Source of the DNA: Perkinsus olseni
Taxonomy: Eukaryota; Perkinsozoa; Perkinsida; Perkinsidae
Direction: 5' to 3'
Assembly (NCBI GenBank): GCA_013115135.1
Contig: JABANP010000012.1
Location: 62,001 to 126,000, forward strand
Length of the DNA: 64,000 nt
A program made the position numbers and the translations under genes. Shown here piece after piece: positions 24,983 to 35,879 of this stretch. The notes under the pieces were generated by a model. That model made no database searches, was not told where the DNA came from, and saw only the letters and a list, made by a program, of their open reading frames with translations. The stretch's first letter is position 1, and each line of letters begins with the position of its first letter.

Positions 24983-26079
24983 TGATTATAAATTTACGAT
25001 CAAAAATTCACCTACTGGTAGAGTCGCGACTCTATATCAGGTCGTAATACGACCGTCGTATCACTTAAGGATTGGCTCAGTATACTACACGAAAAGATGG
25101 AATCATGGAGATCATCACTCTCCCAAGGCTTGCAAAGCCTAAAGCACATGAAGTTCTCATGCTGCTTGCATAAATAGTACAATTTTTACAGAGGCACGGC
25201 CTCTGAGGCAGCGACTTATCAGCTGCTGGAGTCCGGGCTCTCGAGTCCGGACTCCGGAGCTTCTGTGCACTTAGCGGTTGGCGTGAGACTAATCTGGCCT
25301 GAAGGAAAGCTCAATGCGACTTTCAAGGTAGGCCTCGTGATTCACGAGTCGTGACTCGGAGTCGCGAATTGACGTCGAACCAAAACTGCAATAAAGTTCT
25401 TAGAGTGGCGCTCATGAGAGAACAGAATAAGGACGGGGGTACCTAAATAAAGCCGCGGTGCCTTGACTGACGAGCTGCCTGGACAGGAGTCGATACCGTG
25501 TCTCCTGTAAACACGCCAAATTTGAGCTTTCCGAGGACAATCCTCCTCACAGCGAGAGTCCAGCCGCCCGACCGACCCATCTCGTAGCTCTGAGACTCAC
25601 TACTTCAGCTCGGTGTAATAGTGTATCCCTTTGCGGTGGAATAAGAGCCCCCATAATCTGCGGGAGTTACCGTGCCCGCGTTGCCTTCCGTGACACGCCA
25701 GAAAACTACTGGATAGCAGGACACTGCAATCTATGCTGCTATTAGCAGTAGTGGACAACTCACTATGAACTCAACAGAGTAATTTCATCGCTCCGGGTTA
25801 TCATCAGTATGCTGATAGCAAGGGACTGTCCCTTAGGGACATTACGTCGCTACTCAGGAGCATTAAAAATGACGCCGTCATTATGACAAGCATCAGACCT
25901 GATATTGCCAGTGATGTTTTACCACTGAGAGAAATGTGTTGCCGATAACTAGTGGAGAAAAAAAAGGTTGAGCTCAGCCCGAGAGTCGGCCTCGCTGAAG
26001 CGTGGAGCAAACCCTATCGCAAGCGCCACACTGCGAACCTGGTGCTCACGCATCGAACGATAAGGGACGTATCAATCGG

Positions 26080-26523
26080 CTACTTCTTCGGCTCTTCAAT
26101 TGGCTCTTCATCCGATGGTTTCTCGATAAGTAGGTAATTTCCGAAATCAGTACTGGTAACCATGAAGTCAGGGAAGACGAAGATGGATAAAAACATCGAC
26201 TCGGACAGAACGGCCCCGCAAGACTCATAAGCATCCTCCCTGTAGCGGGCGAAATCCTCAGAACTTTCAGGGGCCAACCTATAACACTCAAAGCACCCTT
26301 GTTGGTGGATATCGAAAGAGTGGCGCAGATGAGTATATCCACCATGGGGTTGTTTACAGAATATCTCAATACTCATGTGATCGTCTCTCTGGCCAGCTAC
26401 CGGTCCAAATATATCACCAAAATCAAGAACCATAGTCGCGTCGCCAAACTTGTGCTCGTATACAACACCGCTCACGGTAGTGAAGAGTACGAGATGGAGA
26501 AGCAAGTTCAGAGTGATAGCCAT
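26080..26523 (-). CDS. Small secreted protein, orphan
   Basis: An intact 147-residue ORF. The N-terminus (MAITLNLLLHLVLFTTVSGV) is a good signal peptide. The mature part has four Cys (IEIFCKQ, GCFECYRL, ESCGAV), a central acidic stretch and an acidic Pro-rich C-terminus (KPSDEEPIEEPKK). It has no similarity to families A or B. It lies between the two copies of duplication 1. Function unknown. Confidence 0.6.
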   Translation of the reverse strand: MAITLNLLLHLVLFTTVSGVVYEHKFGDATMVLDFGDIFGPVAGQRDDHMSIEIFCKQPHGGYTHLRHSFDIHQQGCFECYRLAPESSEDFARYREDAYESCGAVLSESMFLSIFVFPDFMVTSTDFGNYLLIEKPSDEEPIEEPKK

Positions 26524-28260
26524 ACTTGAAAGTTGAAAGTTTTAACAGATATACTCCTGAAGGTACATGATAGCTAGATCGTCACACGGCGCCGCGAAGG
26601 GGATTAATGTGCAAGTCAGCACTCTATCCGCTTGGGACAAAGAAAGACTGAACCTCTCGAGTTTCGCCTGTTTCATGCCACAGCAAAATCGATCGCGGCA
26701 CGTTGTACTTGCCAACTCGCACGCGCGAACTTGGCGCCACCTTCGCGCGAAAATCACCATGACTGAACGATTTCATCACCCTCCCCGGGCGAGCCCGCAA
26801 GAAAGACGGTAAGCATGTAGGAGTCCTATAATAGGACATGAAACTAACTATGTTTCAATCACATCCTCTACCCTCACCTTCTCTACCCCTCATCCTCTAC
26901 ATAGAGAGTGCAGCGGGAGACGATGATGAAGACAATTCTCGTGATAGTGACAGTGTCCCTGTGACACCGTCCGGCAATGCTAGGAAATGAGACATCTAGG
27001 GCCCGAACTCTCAGGGTCGCAGATCATGCCCCACTCGAGGCCATGTCCCAACGTCTCGACCGCTCCTGTGTTATGGAGTGCACCTCCGCATGTGCCCATC
27101 CGATACTGGCTTAGTGGCCTTCTGGCGGCTAAGCTTCAGTGGAACTTAGCCGCCCCCGTCTGATGACGCCAAATTCCGTCCGGGCTCCGTCCGGATGTTG
27201 TCCCCCCTGGGGGGCTCCACCACCTTGTAACCTTTCCACCATTCTTGATTCTCGAGATACTTTGGGAACACAACCAGGTACCGGAGCGATTAATTAAATA
27301 GGTGTGAGTAGAAAAAAACCACCAAGGATTGAGTGATGATGGCACCCCCATGCAGGGACAGCATCCTCGTCATGGGGCGATATCACGGCGGCTACATTGA
27401 TAAGGCAAACAGGTGCGAATAACTCACGAATTCGATGCTTCTTTGCGCATTCCGATGCATTCATATCCAATAGCTCAGCATGTATTCCCATTCCCGCAAG
27501 AAGTTATTTAGCAACTGAGCAACTTTTTCGAGGTTAGAGAGGACTCCTCTCCTCTCAGAGGAGCGAAATTACGGTTACGGGGCGTAGATTATTGAGAACG
27601 CTTACGGTTTTTGAAGCTATACCTTACCGAGTGACGGTATCGTTAAGGTGCAAAACGTATATCTCACGCTGGCGAAGCGAGGGCCACTGAAGTGCCCCAT
27701 TTGCCGTACAATCTGTACGCAACACCTAACTCGAAGACATCGTCTCAGGCGTCTCTTACCGAGCTAATGTGACCAGTTGAGTTCTGTCAGTTTGGGTATG
27801 CCGCTCCACCGTCTCGCACAAAAAGTTTCAAGTTGAAACTTTCAAACGCCCATGAACTATCTACATGAGTCATCTACTTCGAACGAGCGGTCCAGGCCTC
27901 GAGAAGCATTTCCCGAAGTGCCGGAATCTCCGCCACTCTCCGCCGCGGAGGGCCTATCTCGCGAAGGGGAATGGCTTAGCCATCATGGCTAATTTCCAAT
28001 TACAGGGTCTCCTCCCAAATTCTGAGGGACGCTGAGCACTTGCCTCTTCTCGCAAGCATGGGTTCGTCAAGTCAAGAGGGAAATAACAACAGTCTTGTGC
28101 GCGTGGAGAGGGTTCGGAGAGGATTCCTAACGTCACTGCCTGCCCGGGTCAGTCACCCGGCATGGCTGTAGAGAACCTCAGAAGTTCAACTTCTCTCCCA
28201 TTGCATTGACCGTCGTATCCAACGAGTTTTTAGCGCCGCTCACCGATCACGCGCATCATC

Positions 28261-28282
28261 ATTGAAGGCTTCAATTTGAAGC
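28261..28282. repeat. 14-bp scar, unit ATTGAAGC, paralogue-proved
   Basis: ATTGAAG, GCTTCAAT, TTGAAGC. The unscarred word is present at 22283-22290 (minus reading) in the homologous family A copy, and the two differ here by exactly 14 bp. Confidence 0.9.
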
Positions 28283-28712
28283 GGGTAGACATCATATCCA
28301 GTGGTAGCGGTCTGTACATAGAGGTACTGGTATCCATTCTCTATATAGGAACCAGTGAGGAAAGCGTTGTTGAAATAGCCGCTGGAGTCCTTAACGAGTT
28401 GAGCACATTGATCCATCAGCGTCAGGGTGATTCTTGGAGCACCGCTGCTCTGCTGAAGCCTATATCCACAATCATATTGACCTCTAGGTAGGCGGCCTTG
28501 CTTGGCAGTTATGAATACCCTACCGCCCTGTTGGCGAGTGAACTGGACCCTCTGGATAACTGGCTCCTTAGTGGGAGAGGAGTAGAAGACGTAGCTTCTA
28601 TCGACGGGAAATCCGGATCCACCGGTGGAATCCGCATTGTTAGCGAGGAAGACCTCCGGATCGCGCGAGCGGCAACGAAGAGGAAGTACAGACCAGTTAG
28701 ACAGAGGTACAT
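28261..28712 (-). pseudogene. Small secreted-protein family A, frameshifted copy
   Basis: The ATG at 28712 starts an intact signal peptide (MYLCLTGLYFLFVAA). One base is then lost in what should be GCTCAGTGCAATCCG, so the mature part is out of frame. At its 3' end it carries a 14-bp scar (28261-28282) that the copy at 21888-22292 lacks. Otherwise the body matches that copy closely. Confidence 0.8.
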
Positions 28713-28776
28713 TGAAATCAACTGAAGTTGAAGCTGAAGTTGGTGGCTTCTCTAACGCAGAGAAGGGCGAATCGTG

Positions 28777-29154
28777 CTATCCGATAGGGCGACAAAGCTG
28801 CCGCAGCCTAACTGCGGCTGCGTACTTCTGAGCTGGAATGTCTAGCTTGAGACTGAGCAAAGAATGGGGTCCCTGAGAGTGGCAAATCGCGGATTCCGGA
28901 ATGCCATTGATGGTGACTGCCTCTGGTTTTTGCTTGAAGAGAAGCCTCTTAAGGAGGTTTTCTACGTGACGGATCATTACGACTCTTAGTTCACCATGTG
29001 CATCATGCTCATGCATGAGCTCCTTGTTGTGCGTAGCCAGATCGTTCTCGTGCGTTGCACTATTTATCTCGATCTTGCGCGTGGGTGCGCGGCACGTTGT
29101 GTTCCGGCGACCGGAATATACTTCATCCCGTTGCCTAACAAGCGCGATATGCAT
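28777..29154 (-). CDS. Possible SGNH-like protein fragment, copy B
   Basis: A 125-residue ORF, near-identical to 22523-22912. The two size differences between copies are multiples of three, so the frame has been kept. See copy A for motifs and doubts. Confidence 0.4.
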   Translation of the reverse strand: MHIALVRQRDEVYSGRRNTTCRAPTRKIEINSATHENDLATHNKELMHEHDAHGELRVVMIRHVENLLKRLLFKQKPEAVTINGIPESAICHSQGPHSLLSLKLDIPAQKYAAAVRLRQLCRPIG

Positions 29155-29404
29155 GTCTCAGCTCCCAGTGTTATAGTCATACTCTGAGTCAGAGTCTCTG
29201 ACTATGATTGTCAATAGAATCGTTACAGTGACAACGACCAGAGTCTGTTCTGTGCATTGAGACATCAGATGCTTGAAACTCCTGAAGATGTTGCCAACAT
29301 CATGTTGGCAACACCATGTTGCATCTTGCCGGCATCAAAGGCTGGAGTCCTCTGAGGACGATCCTCCCTGCAATCCTGAGTTTGGAATTACAAGGATGAC
29401 ATTT

Positions 29405-29965
29405 TCAATTACAGATCATATACCTGTCCGGCTTGGCCGCCCTTGAAGCCATCTCGTAAATGCGGGCATCAAACTGCTCCTGCCCCACAATGTGGGTGGC
29501 GGGAATCCCTTCTTTTCTACCGAAGAACTCTAAGAAGTGACGCGTAGCGTACTTGGCCTTGCTGATACGGTCGTCGGAAGACACCACCAAGGGCGATGTT
29601 GTCTCTTGTAGCAATGCAGGGGCCAAGGTAGTGTTACGCGACGGTGAAGCCAGTCGACGTTCCCATAGGGTGTCCGAGGAAGGCACGGAGCAGAATTGTT
29701 GCGAGTGCACCCACTGCACTGCCACCGAGTTCATGTCGTCGGCCGTAGTATCTCTCGGTATGGCCCTGGTGCACATGGTGGTTGTACCCAACGAGGAACA
29801 CAGCCTTGTAATATGAGTCGCAAGGTCTTCCTCGCCGCCTTCCCGTGCGTCGTCACGACACTGTCGTGTACCGTCCAGTACATAAGGGGGGGTGCTTTGT
29901 TCATAAGCAAGGAATGATACGAGGAATGAGACTCTGACAAAGGAAAAATGCAGGTTATAACTCAT
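29405..29965 (-). CDS. Hypothetical protein, intact copy B
   Basis: A 186-residue ORF on the minus strand (DLATHITRLCSSLGTTTMCT ... KAKYATRHFLEFFGRKEGIP ... MICN). No motif recognised. The first 20 or so residues may be intronic rather than a true start. It may be an exon of one gene with its minus-strand neighbours. Confidence 0.4.
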   Translation of the reverse strand: MSYNLHFSFVRVSFLVSFLAYEQSTPPYVLDGTRQCRDDAREGGEEDLATHITRLCSSLGTTTMCTRAIPRDTTADDMNSVAVQWVHSQQFCSVPSSDTLWERRLASPSRNTTLAPALLQETTSPLVVSSDDRISKAKYATRHFLEFFGRKEGIPATHIVGQEQFDARIYEMASRAAKPDRYMICN

Positions 29966-30290
29966 GCTTATCGCTTTGATTCATGAATCATGAATCATGA
30001 TATGAACTAGGCCTCCGTAACGAAAAAAGCGCATCTCCGCACGAAGTCTCGGGTTCGAACCCCAGCCAGGGCTTTTTTCTGTATTTTTCCGGGTTCATCT
30101 ACAACGGTCCACGCTGGTTTTGGTTGGTAGAACGGGGATGGGAGCGATTTCGTATTTTTAATAGAATATATGAATCGAGACCTTTCGATTGGTATGCGTC
30201 CCATGAGTTCATTCAGCATAGTTGCGGAGAAATAATTTGAACGAACGAACGGACGAACGCACAAAAAAAGCGCAGAAGTGACAGTATATG

Positions 30291-31291
30291 CTACGCTCGC
30301 TCCGCAACTCGCTCCGCAATTATACTACTTTGACGTGGAAAATAATCCAGGATTGTTTTCACCGCCTTCTCAACGCGTCCGAAACATCCAGGTTTCGCCC
30401 TATCGATATTCTGGACAGAGGCAATAGCCCTTTTGGCCGCTCTTGAATGCCATTCCCGCTCCGAGTTCCAGCTTCTTGGGTCGAATGCCAGGATCCACTC
30501 CATTTCCGTGGCTCCCACCAGATCAGACCTGAAAATTGGTATGTCAACAAACGTTTTGATTGTAAGGTTCGCACGGCTCGGAAGCTCTCATCATGGTTCG
30601 TGATTCACGAACGCCTACTCCCTGTCATTCCAATGGCTTACTTCTTTCGCACGAGCAACTTAGTGTGCTCGGATTATCCGAGTCGGATACGTTGCTCCCC
30701 TCCAGAAGGGGTGATATTGCCCCCCAAAAGATTTGAAGACCTTCGAATACGGTAACGCCTTGACTGGAGAATCTTTCGCATGCTCTGCTGAGCGGTAGCA
30801 GGGCATCGAGAGCTCCCCTGTAGAGATCGTAACTCTCTGATTCTAGAAAGCCTTGTAAATGCTCGAACGATTTTTTGCCTGTGGTCGACAACCTGAGACA
30901 TAACTGAAATGCTCCTACATGACGCATAAGGCATGCGGCAGACCCATGTGCAAGGTGAATCCGGGGGCTGAGATACTTACTCATCCATACGCTCTAGGCT
31001 GACGCTCAGCATGATTTTCCCCAACGCCTTCCAGTTTCCAACCATTTCTTCTAGTACTTCGACGAGCTCCACGGGGTTTGAGGTTCCGCACCATCTTTGC
31101 TTACAGGTCAGGTCGGAGCCACCGTTCTGTGTGTACTGCTTCTTGAATTCCTCTTCGTTCAGAAGATCCGTCAGCTGACCAACGTGGGGAAAGACAGACG
31201 AATATTGACTACTGTGCACACCGTATGAAGCGTCGGACTTGACAAGATCCCACAGGAGTTCGGTGAGTGCTCTAGCCAATGTCGCTAGCAC
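30291..31291 (-). CDS. Multi-exon hypothetical protein
   Basis: Exon 1 (31291-30980) starts MLATLARALTELLWDL and ends at a perfect GTAAGT donor after ERMDE. The acceptor at ATGTCTCAG restores frame into LSTTGKKSFEHLQGFLESES. A later exon starts after a TTTTCAG acceptor and reads DLVGATEMEWILAFDPRSWN to a stop at 30291. Mixed helical protein, no family recognised. The middle join near 30700 is unclear, and copies A and B differ there by short runs of C. Confidence 0.4.
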
Positions 31292-31724
31292 ACAAATCTT
31301 GTCCCCTTCCGCCCCGGTTTCGCCATCGATAAAATCTCCCGGGATTTACCTCACTATAAAAGTTCCATGATGAAATGTTATTGGGATATTCTTACGTTTC
31401 TGGCAACAGGTCTCTCTTGGAGGCAAAGAAACCCGACGACGGGTCCCCCGAATCACGCGCCAGGCCACTGTGGCCTGGCCACAAGCTCCGGAGGACACCT
31501 AAGTAGGACCTGCTGGCATGTCTCATCATCACCTCGGATCGATAGCGAGTAGCAGCGACCATTCGAGGACCCTCCAACTGCTCCGTCCATCAGTTTCAAG
31601 GGGTAGTTGAACTGCGGAACGGCGCGGTTCGTTCGAGACAGTGACACCAGGTGATGGCAAGAACTTCTAGCGTTTAAGTTGCTTGGCGAATCAGCTAGCT
31701 GTTCATTTTTGACTCGACACTACG

Positions 31725-32209
31725 ATGGCCAAAATGCTGTTCATTCGCACTGCAGTGCTGCTGACAGCAGCACTGCTCCTCATAATCATCATCACCCTCG
31801 TGGGTGGTGTTGCTAGCGGTATTATCGATACTCCGCAGAAGGACCCCTCAAATACTACTGGAAGGAGACTCTACCCGTTCGACGAAGGCTACTACAACAG
31901 AGATATTATCTCTGAGATAATATTCCGGTTATAGGCGTACAATTTGACAAGACCTTGGGTGGCATTGTTACCTTCTACCGTGCATCACCCCAAAGCCTGC
32001 CCAATCCATCTTACGCGTGTGGTTACACTGCGAAGTAGGGTGGAAAGTTGATTGAGATTACTCTCAACAACGGTTGCCTAACTCCCATCCGTGATTCTCG
32101 TGGCAGCTATGACAAAACTCTTCTCACTGGCATGCGCATCAGGACAGATTATAGTGTCCTGACCGTTCCCAAGACCGGTGGTAAGGTCGACACTTATAAT
32201 AAAAATTGA
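31725..32209 (+). pseudogene. Small secreted-protein family B, broken copy
   Basis: Homologous to the intact gene at 41588-41130. The signal peptide is enlarged in frame by an inverted duplication (31752-31776: 12 bp arms around a single A). A 14-bp scar at 31909-31930 throws the frame off after the FDEGYYN segment. Further on, a TAG replaces the residue after TA(N/K) in the CGYTA- segment. The 3' half is otherwise well conserved (LLTGMRIRTDYSVLTVP). Confidence 0.85.
31909..31930. repeat. 14-bp scar, unit AGAGATAA, breaks a gene
   Basis: AGAGATA, TTATCTCT, GAGATAA. Discounting the 14 extra bases restores alignment with the intact family B gene on the right arm. Confidence 0.9.
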
Positions 32210-33239
32210 TAATATCATGGCAGATGATGCATCCAAGGGCTTCACTTCAGTAAGTCGATCCGACGGCTCGATGCTGCTGCAGGGAATCGGGTCTAATTTG
32301 ACCCGATCTATTACTTTCTCCCAGCTGTCGTAGCTATCACCCGATTCTGCCCGACTCTTACTTCTCCCTTCATTATTCTCTTTTCCGCAGTGCCCGGCGA
32401 GTGTGGCGTTAGTTCACTCTCTTCGTTCTTCCTTCCTCTACAACACGCAAAAGCCTCAGAAGGTCTCCCTCGGACCTCCAACCCTCGTGGACTGCTCCCT
32501 CTTCCGGACGGCTTCTTACTGGGCTTTTGTAATCGCTCTCTGTTATCGACCCAAACCCGACCCAAGTGATACTGACAGAAGCCCGATCTTTATATATACA
32601 GTAGACACAAATACAGCTAGCGGCAGGTGACATAACGATTGTGTTCCCACACTAAGAAGTCCCATAAAGGGGTTTGACCATACCTCAAACCCCCGGCCCG
32701 AAAACTGGGGCCTGAGCTTGGCAATGCAGACCAGAACGTGACTGTAGTGAGATAATTACTGGAGCATCGACCACACAGTCATCGCTTCTGTAGTGTCCAA
32801 CACCAAGGGATTCTCTAGAGGACAATTAGTACCGAATGGCATCATGACGGCTTACGAGACGCTGCCGAGCCGTTCGCACTAATTCCGTCGGAGCAGCTTG
32901 TCATCTCGAGTCCAAGCAATTGCCTTTAGACATGGGCCACGTTACGTGGCCGCAGTGAAGAGCGCCCGAGGTGGAGTTTAGTTTGCTCGGCAGAGGGCTC
33001 GCATGCTCGGCTAAGGCTCTCGTAAAAATCCGAGTTAGGACATGCTGACAGCGTTCGTATCACGTGCAGTACACGGTGCAGGGATACAGCGACCTATCTC
33101 AGAGCGCTAATGAGGGAGTCTTCGAACGTCGGGTGATCACTGAGGAACTCCGAAGGTACTCCAGGCTGTTCAATTATTCCATTATGTGGATGGGCAACAG
33201 TTCAACACTTTTAAGTCTCCTGACTTCATCGGTATCGAC

Positions 33240-33261
33240 TCCGTCAGTGACGGACCGTCAC
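33240..33261. repeat. 14-bp scar, unit TCCGTCAC, paralogue-proved
   Basis: The two plus-strand copies near 39865 and 42940 have the plain 8-bp word (as GTGACGGA). This arm differs by exactly 14 bp. Confidence 0.9.
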
Positions 33262-33349
33262 TAAAACGCTTGCCTCGGTCGGCTCGACAAGAAATACTTT
33301 CAGCGATCAAACCGACTAACAACTCAACCCAGCAACTTATCAGAAACAT

Positions 33350-33581
33350 GCTTTTGGCCGACTCGGCCAGGCCGAGGCCTTCTTCCTGCTGGAGCCGTAG
33401 AGCGACGTCATACAGCAGCACACCGCCAGCTATGGAAGCATTCAGGGAGTCAGCGGCCTGAGGAGCCACAGTCGCGATCCTCGGCATCACTCCTCACCAT
33501 TGACATTGGTAAAATCACTCTCGTACAGCACTCGAGGAGCTCTGCTGAAGGGCCATGAGCCTCACTACCAACCACAACCAT
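33350..33581 (-). pseudogene. SpoU/TrmH-type RNA methyltransferase fragment, copy 1
   Basis: The exon reading MVVVGSEAHGPSAELLECCT joins, across a 40-nt GT-AG intron, to AADSLNASIAGGVLLYDVAL. These match the SAM-binding knot motifs of 2'-O-ribose methyltransferases (GSExxGLS, then IPM...SLNxSxAxGILLYE). The N-terminal substrate-binding and first motif regions are missing, so this is a duplicated 3' gene fragment. Two scars lie in or beside it. Confidence 0.65.
33355..33376. repeat. 14-bp scar, unit TGGCCGAG, paralogue-proved
   Basis: TGGCCGA, CTCGGCCA, GGCCGAG. The copies at 39.76 and 42.83 kb show the single word (CTCGGCCA). Confidence 0.9.
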
Positions 33582-33669
33582 CACTCCTCTATACCTGATA
33601 GAATGCACCAGGGCAGGAGGTCATCGGATGAGCAAAGCTAGTCCGAACCTTCTCGTCACGAACTTCGTC

Positions 33670-33691
33670 ACACAAACTTTGTGTCACAGAG
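33670..33691. repeat. 14-bp scar, unit ACACAAAG, paralogue-proved
   Basis: ACACAAA, CTTTGTGT, CACAGAG (one mismatch in the last part). The right arm near 39455 has the plain word (as CTTTGTGT), giving a 14-bp difference. Confidence 0.9.
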
Positions 33692-33769
33692 CATTCGAGA
33701 GGCTCTCGAATTGTCAGCTGTGCTGAGATCAGCTGCAGCAAAAATCTGACCACCGCTCCTCTTATTTAA

Positions 33770-35587
33770 CTTATGATCAGCTGGTTACGAGAGTTAATGA
33801 GTATTTCTCTAGTGCCATGGACCGTGAGTGCTATGATAGGTTTGTTAAACAGTATAGGATCTTGGACGCCCCCGAGAAAGTTGATGGCTATGCTCACAAT
33901 GACTCGAAGACGGTGGATACTGTGGTGGACGCTATGGAAGAAGCGCCTTCCGTTCAGGAGGGCAAATCTTCTAAGCGTGGAAAGAAGTCCAAGAAAGCTA
34001 CTAAGGGTGTCGTGGCCAATGAAGCGACGACGGGTAACTCTGGTGGCTCTGTGGGTTCTGGCAGTTGTCGACGTTGTAACTCTAATGGTCACACCGCTGA
34101 GAACTACACTTCACAGAATTTGTCTATCTTTCGTGGTCGCTGTTATACCTGTGCTGGTACTAGTCATCAGGCGAACAAGTGCACGAAGGATAAATCTAAG
34201 CTGGTATGTAAACGGTGTTTACTTGGTGGTCATGTCGCGGATGTCTGCCGAGTGAAGTGGTTTTTTATACCTAAGTCACATCATCCCGATCCTTCAAGCT
34301 CTGGTGTAAGCCAACCTCCCCAGCCTAGTGGGAAGTTTGAGACTACTGTTAACCAGAAGAAGGAAGCTGAAGATGTCTCTGCTAACTCTAATCTGTGTGA
34401 GACTGGTGACACACAGATGGAGAAAGCTGAGATAGGTGAGATCTACGGATGCCAGGCTAAAGCCATCTCGTGGTTGGACTTGAGAAAGGGTATGATATAT
34501 GCCAGGTTCAAGGTCTTCTGCGGGAATCCTTATGAGACTGTCGATATGTGTGGGTTATTGGATACGGGTGCCAATTTGAGCATCATCGACAACCACACGG
34601 TCGAGAAGATGGTAAGGAAGAAGGCTGGACGTGTTATCTGAAGGCTGAGGGTATCGAGGCCTTCCTTGGTGGGTGCAGAGGCGTGTGCTTCCGACAATGT
34701 TGGTTACGCGCTCCGTGGGTCAAGGTAAAGAAAGATGGTTCACAACAAGCCACTACGTGGATCGGTCGAGAGAGTGACGGTGATGAGTGGGTGAATCACT
34801 GTGACACTGAGGAGCATAACTACAAGGAGTACATGCTGAGAATCTACGGTCTGTCATTCCTGGGTATTACCCAGGCTATGATTGAAGGGGCTAGGTGGAC
34901 TTATGAGCTGGCCTATGAGACGTGCAACTCCCAAGGGAGCAAGCTGGCTACCAACAAGTGCGATAGAGAAGGTCCGCTGAGTGAGGGCAAATATATGCCT
35001 GCCTCTAAGCATCTAAGGTGCTTGGTGTGTGGTTCTACCAAGACACCCGCCAGCGATTGGCAATTATCGGCTAACTGGTCGGGTGGGTATGGCAGTAAGA
35101 AGGAAACTCAGCACTCCTACTATATCAAGCGTGCGTTCTACGAGACTAACTATGTGGGTTCGAGGACTGGTCCAAGGTTCTGTTATCTGGAGGGTAGACC
35201 ACCTCTGATTAGCAACAAGAGTGTGTCCAAGTCTTGGACGTAGGGCTCTTGGACTCCAAGAGCCCTACGTGGATGTCAACTTGGAAGAAGTGCTCGGATC
35301 TGGGACTCGGTTATACGGCCCTGACGCTAAGACTGGTTAAGGACCCTGTCTTCAAGGCGTTGAATGAGATCGTGGGTAGGGTCTGTGGTGCTGCGACTGT
35401 GGATCTGCAAACGTTTTCCCCGTCAACCGAGGACCCCATTGGTTACGATGCCTTGGATATTGGCAGTATCTCCCCGTTGGTGGTCAGGCCGGATAAAGTA
35501 ACTCCCCATACGTACCTGATTCTACATGTACAATGCGAAGTAACTTCAGGGAAAATGACTAGACACGATGCGTACACATTTTCTTGA
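33770..35587 (+). mobile_element. LTR-retrotransposon-like gag-protease remnant
   Basis: An open frame through 33817-34641 encodes a basic gag end with zinc knuckles: CRRCNSNGHTAENY (final Cys lost), CYTCAGTSHQANKC and CKRCLLGGHVADVC. It then has the aspartic protease motif CGLLDTGANLSIID. The reading continues one frame lower at about 34640 (LSFLGITQ) as 34548-35243, then into 35234-35587 (SPTWMSTWKKCSDLGLGYTA). The last break is caused by the scar at 35225-35270. No reverse transcriptase (YxDD) or integrase is seen and no LTRs are recognised. The protein downstream of the protease is unfamiliar. Confidence 0.75.
35225..35270. repeat. Long scar, unit GTCCAAGA, splits an ORF
   Basis: Left: GTCCAAG, centre T, CTTGGAC. 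Right: 16+1+16 palindrome centred at 35254, starting the right arm TCCAAGA. It adds 29 bp. Discounting them joins the ORFs 34548-35243 and 35234-35587 in frame. Confidence 0.9.
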
Positions 35588-35795
35588 AATGCGGAATGAA
35601 AAATGATTCCCATCAGGCGGAGCGTTGCTGCCATTTACTGAGCTGTGAATTCCGCTGGCGGAAACGAGAGTTTCGGTGAGGTAAAGTATTCGCGCGGACG
35701 GGGGGTCTGCTGGCAAGCGGTATTGCCAGGTTCGATTCGCGGACGCTTCAAAATTGGTTGTCCGATGTCGACGGTGGACGCGGCAGGGGCAGAGG

Positions 35796-35851
35796 CGCCG
35801 ATTTTTTAGTATACTTTGCGCCGCGGCGCAAAATATACTAAAAAATTGGCG
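35796..35851. repeat. 56-bp near-perfect even palindrome
   Basis: Arms of 28 bp with no spacer, centred on GCGCCG/CGGCGC and containing TTTTTTAGTATA, with two mismatched pairs. The even centre separates it from the one-base-centre scars. Possible stable hairpin or short TIR element. Confidence 0.7.
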
Positions 35852-35879
35852 GGGTTGTACGAGATCGTGGGTGTACGAG

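Larger units (their letters stand above)
28676..31133 (+). repeat. Segmental duplication 1, copy B
   Basis: Direct copy of 22416-24895. It also preserves scar 29181-29202 (unit ACTCTGAC) at the same place as 22939-22960, so that scar predates the duplication. Confidence 0.9.
31460..33760 (+). repeat. Left arm of large inverted duplication
   Basis: Imperfect inverted copy of 39402-41840. It contains a family B pseudogene, a flanking block (32.29-33.18 kb) and a SpoU-like fragment, in mirror order to the right arm. The inner ends are at about 33760 and 39402. The arm carries at least five scars that the right arm lacks. Confidence 0.8.

Noticed and set aside
31460..33760. Inverted duplication arms as MULE terminal inverted repeats
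   Set aside because: The arms contain other genes, are about 2.3 kb long and occur in a third copy without the MULE.
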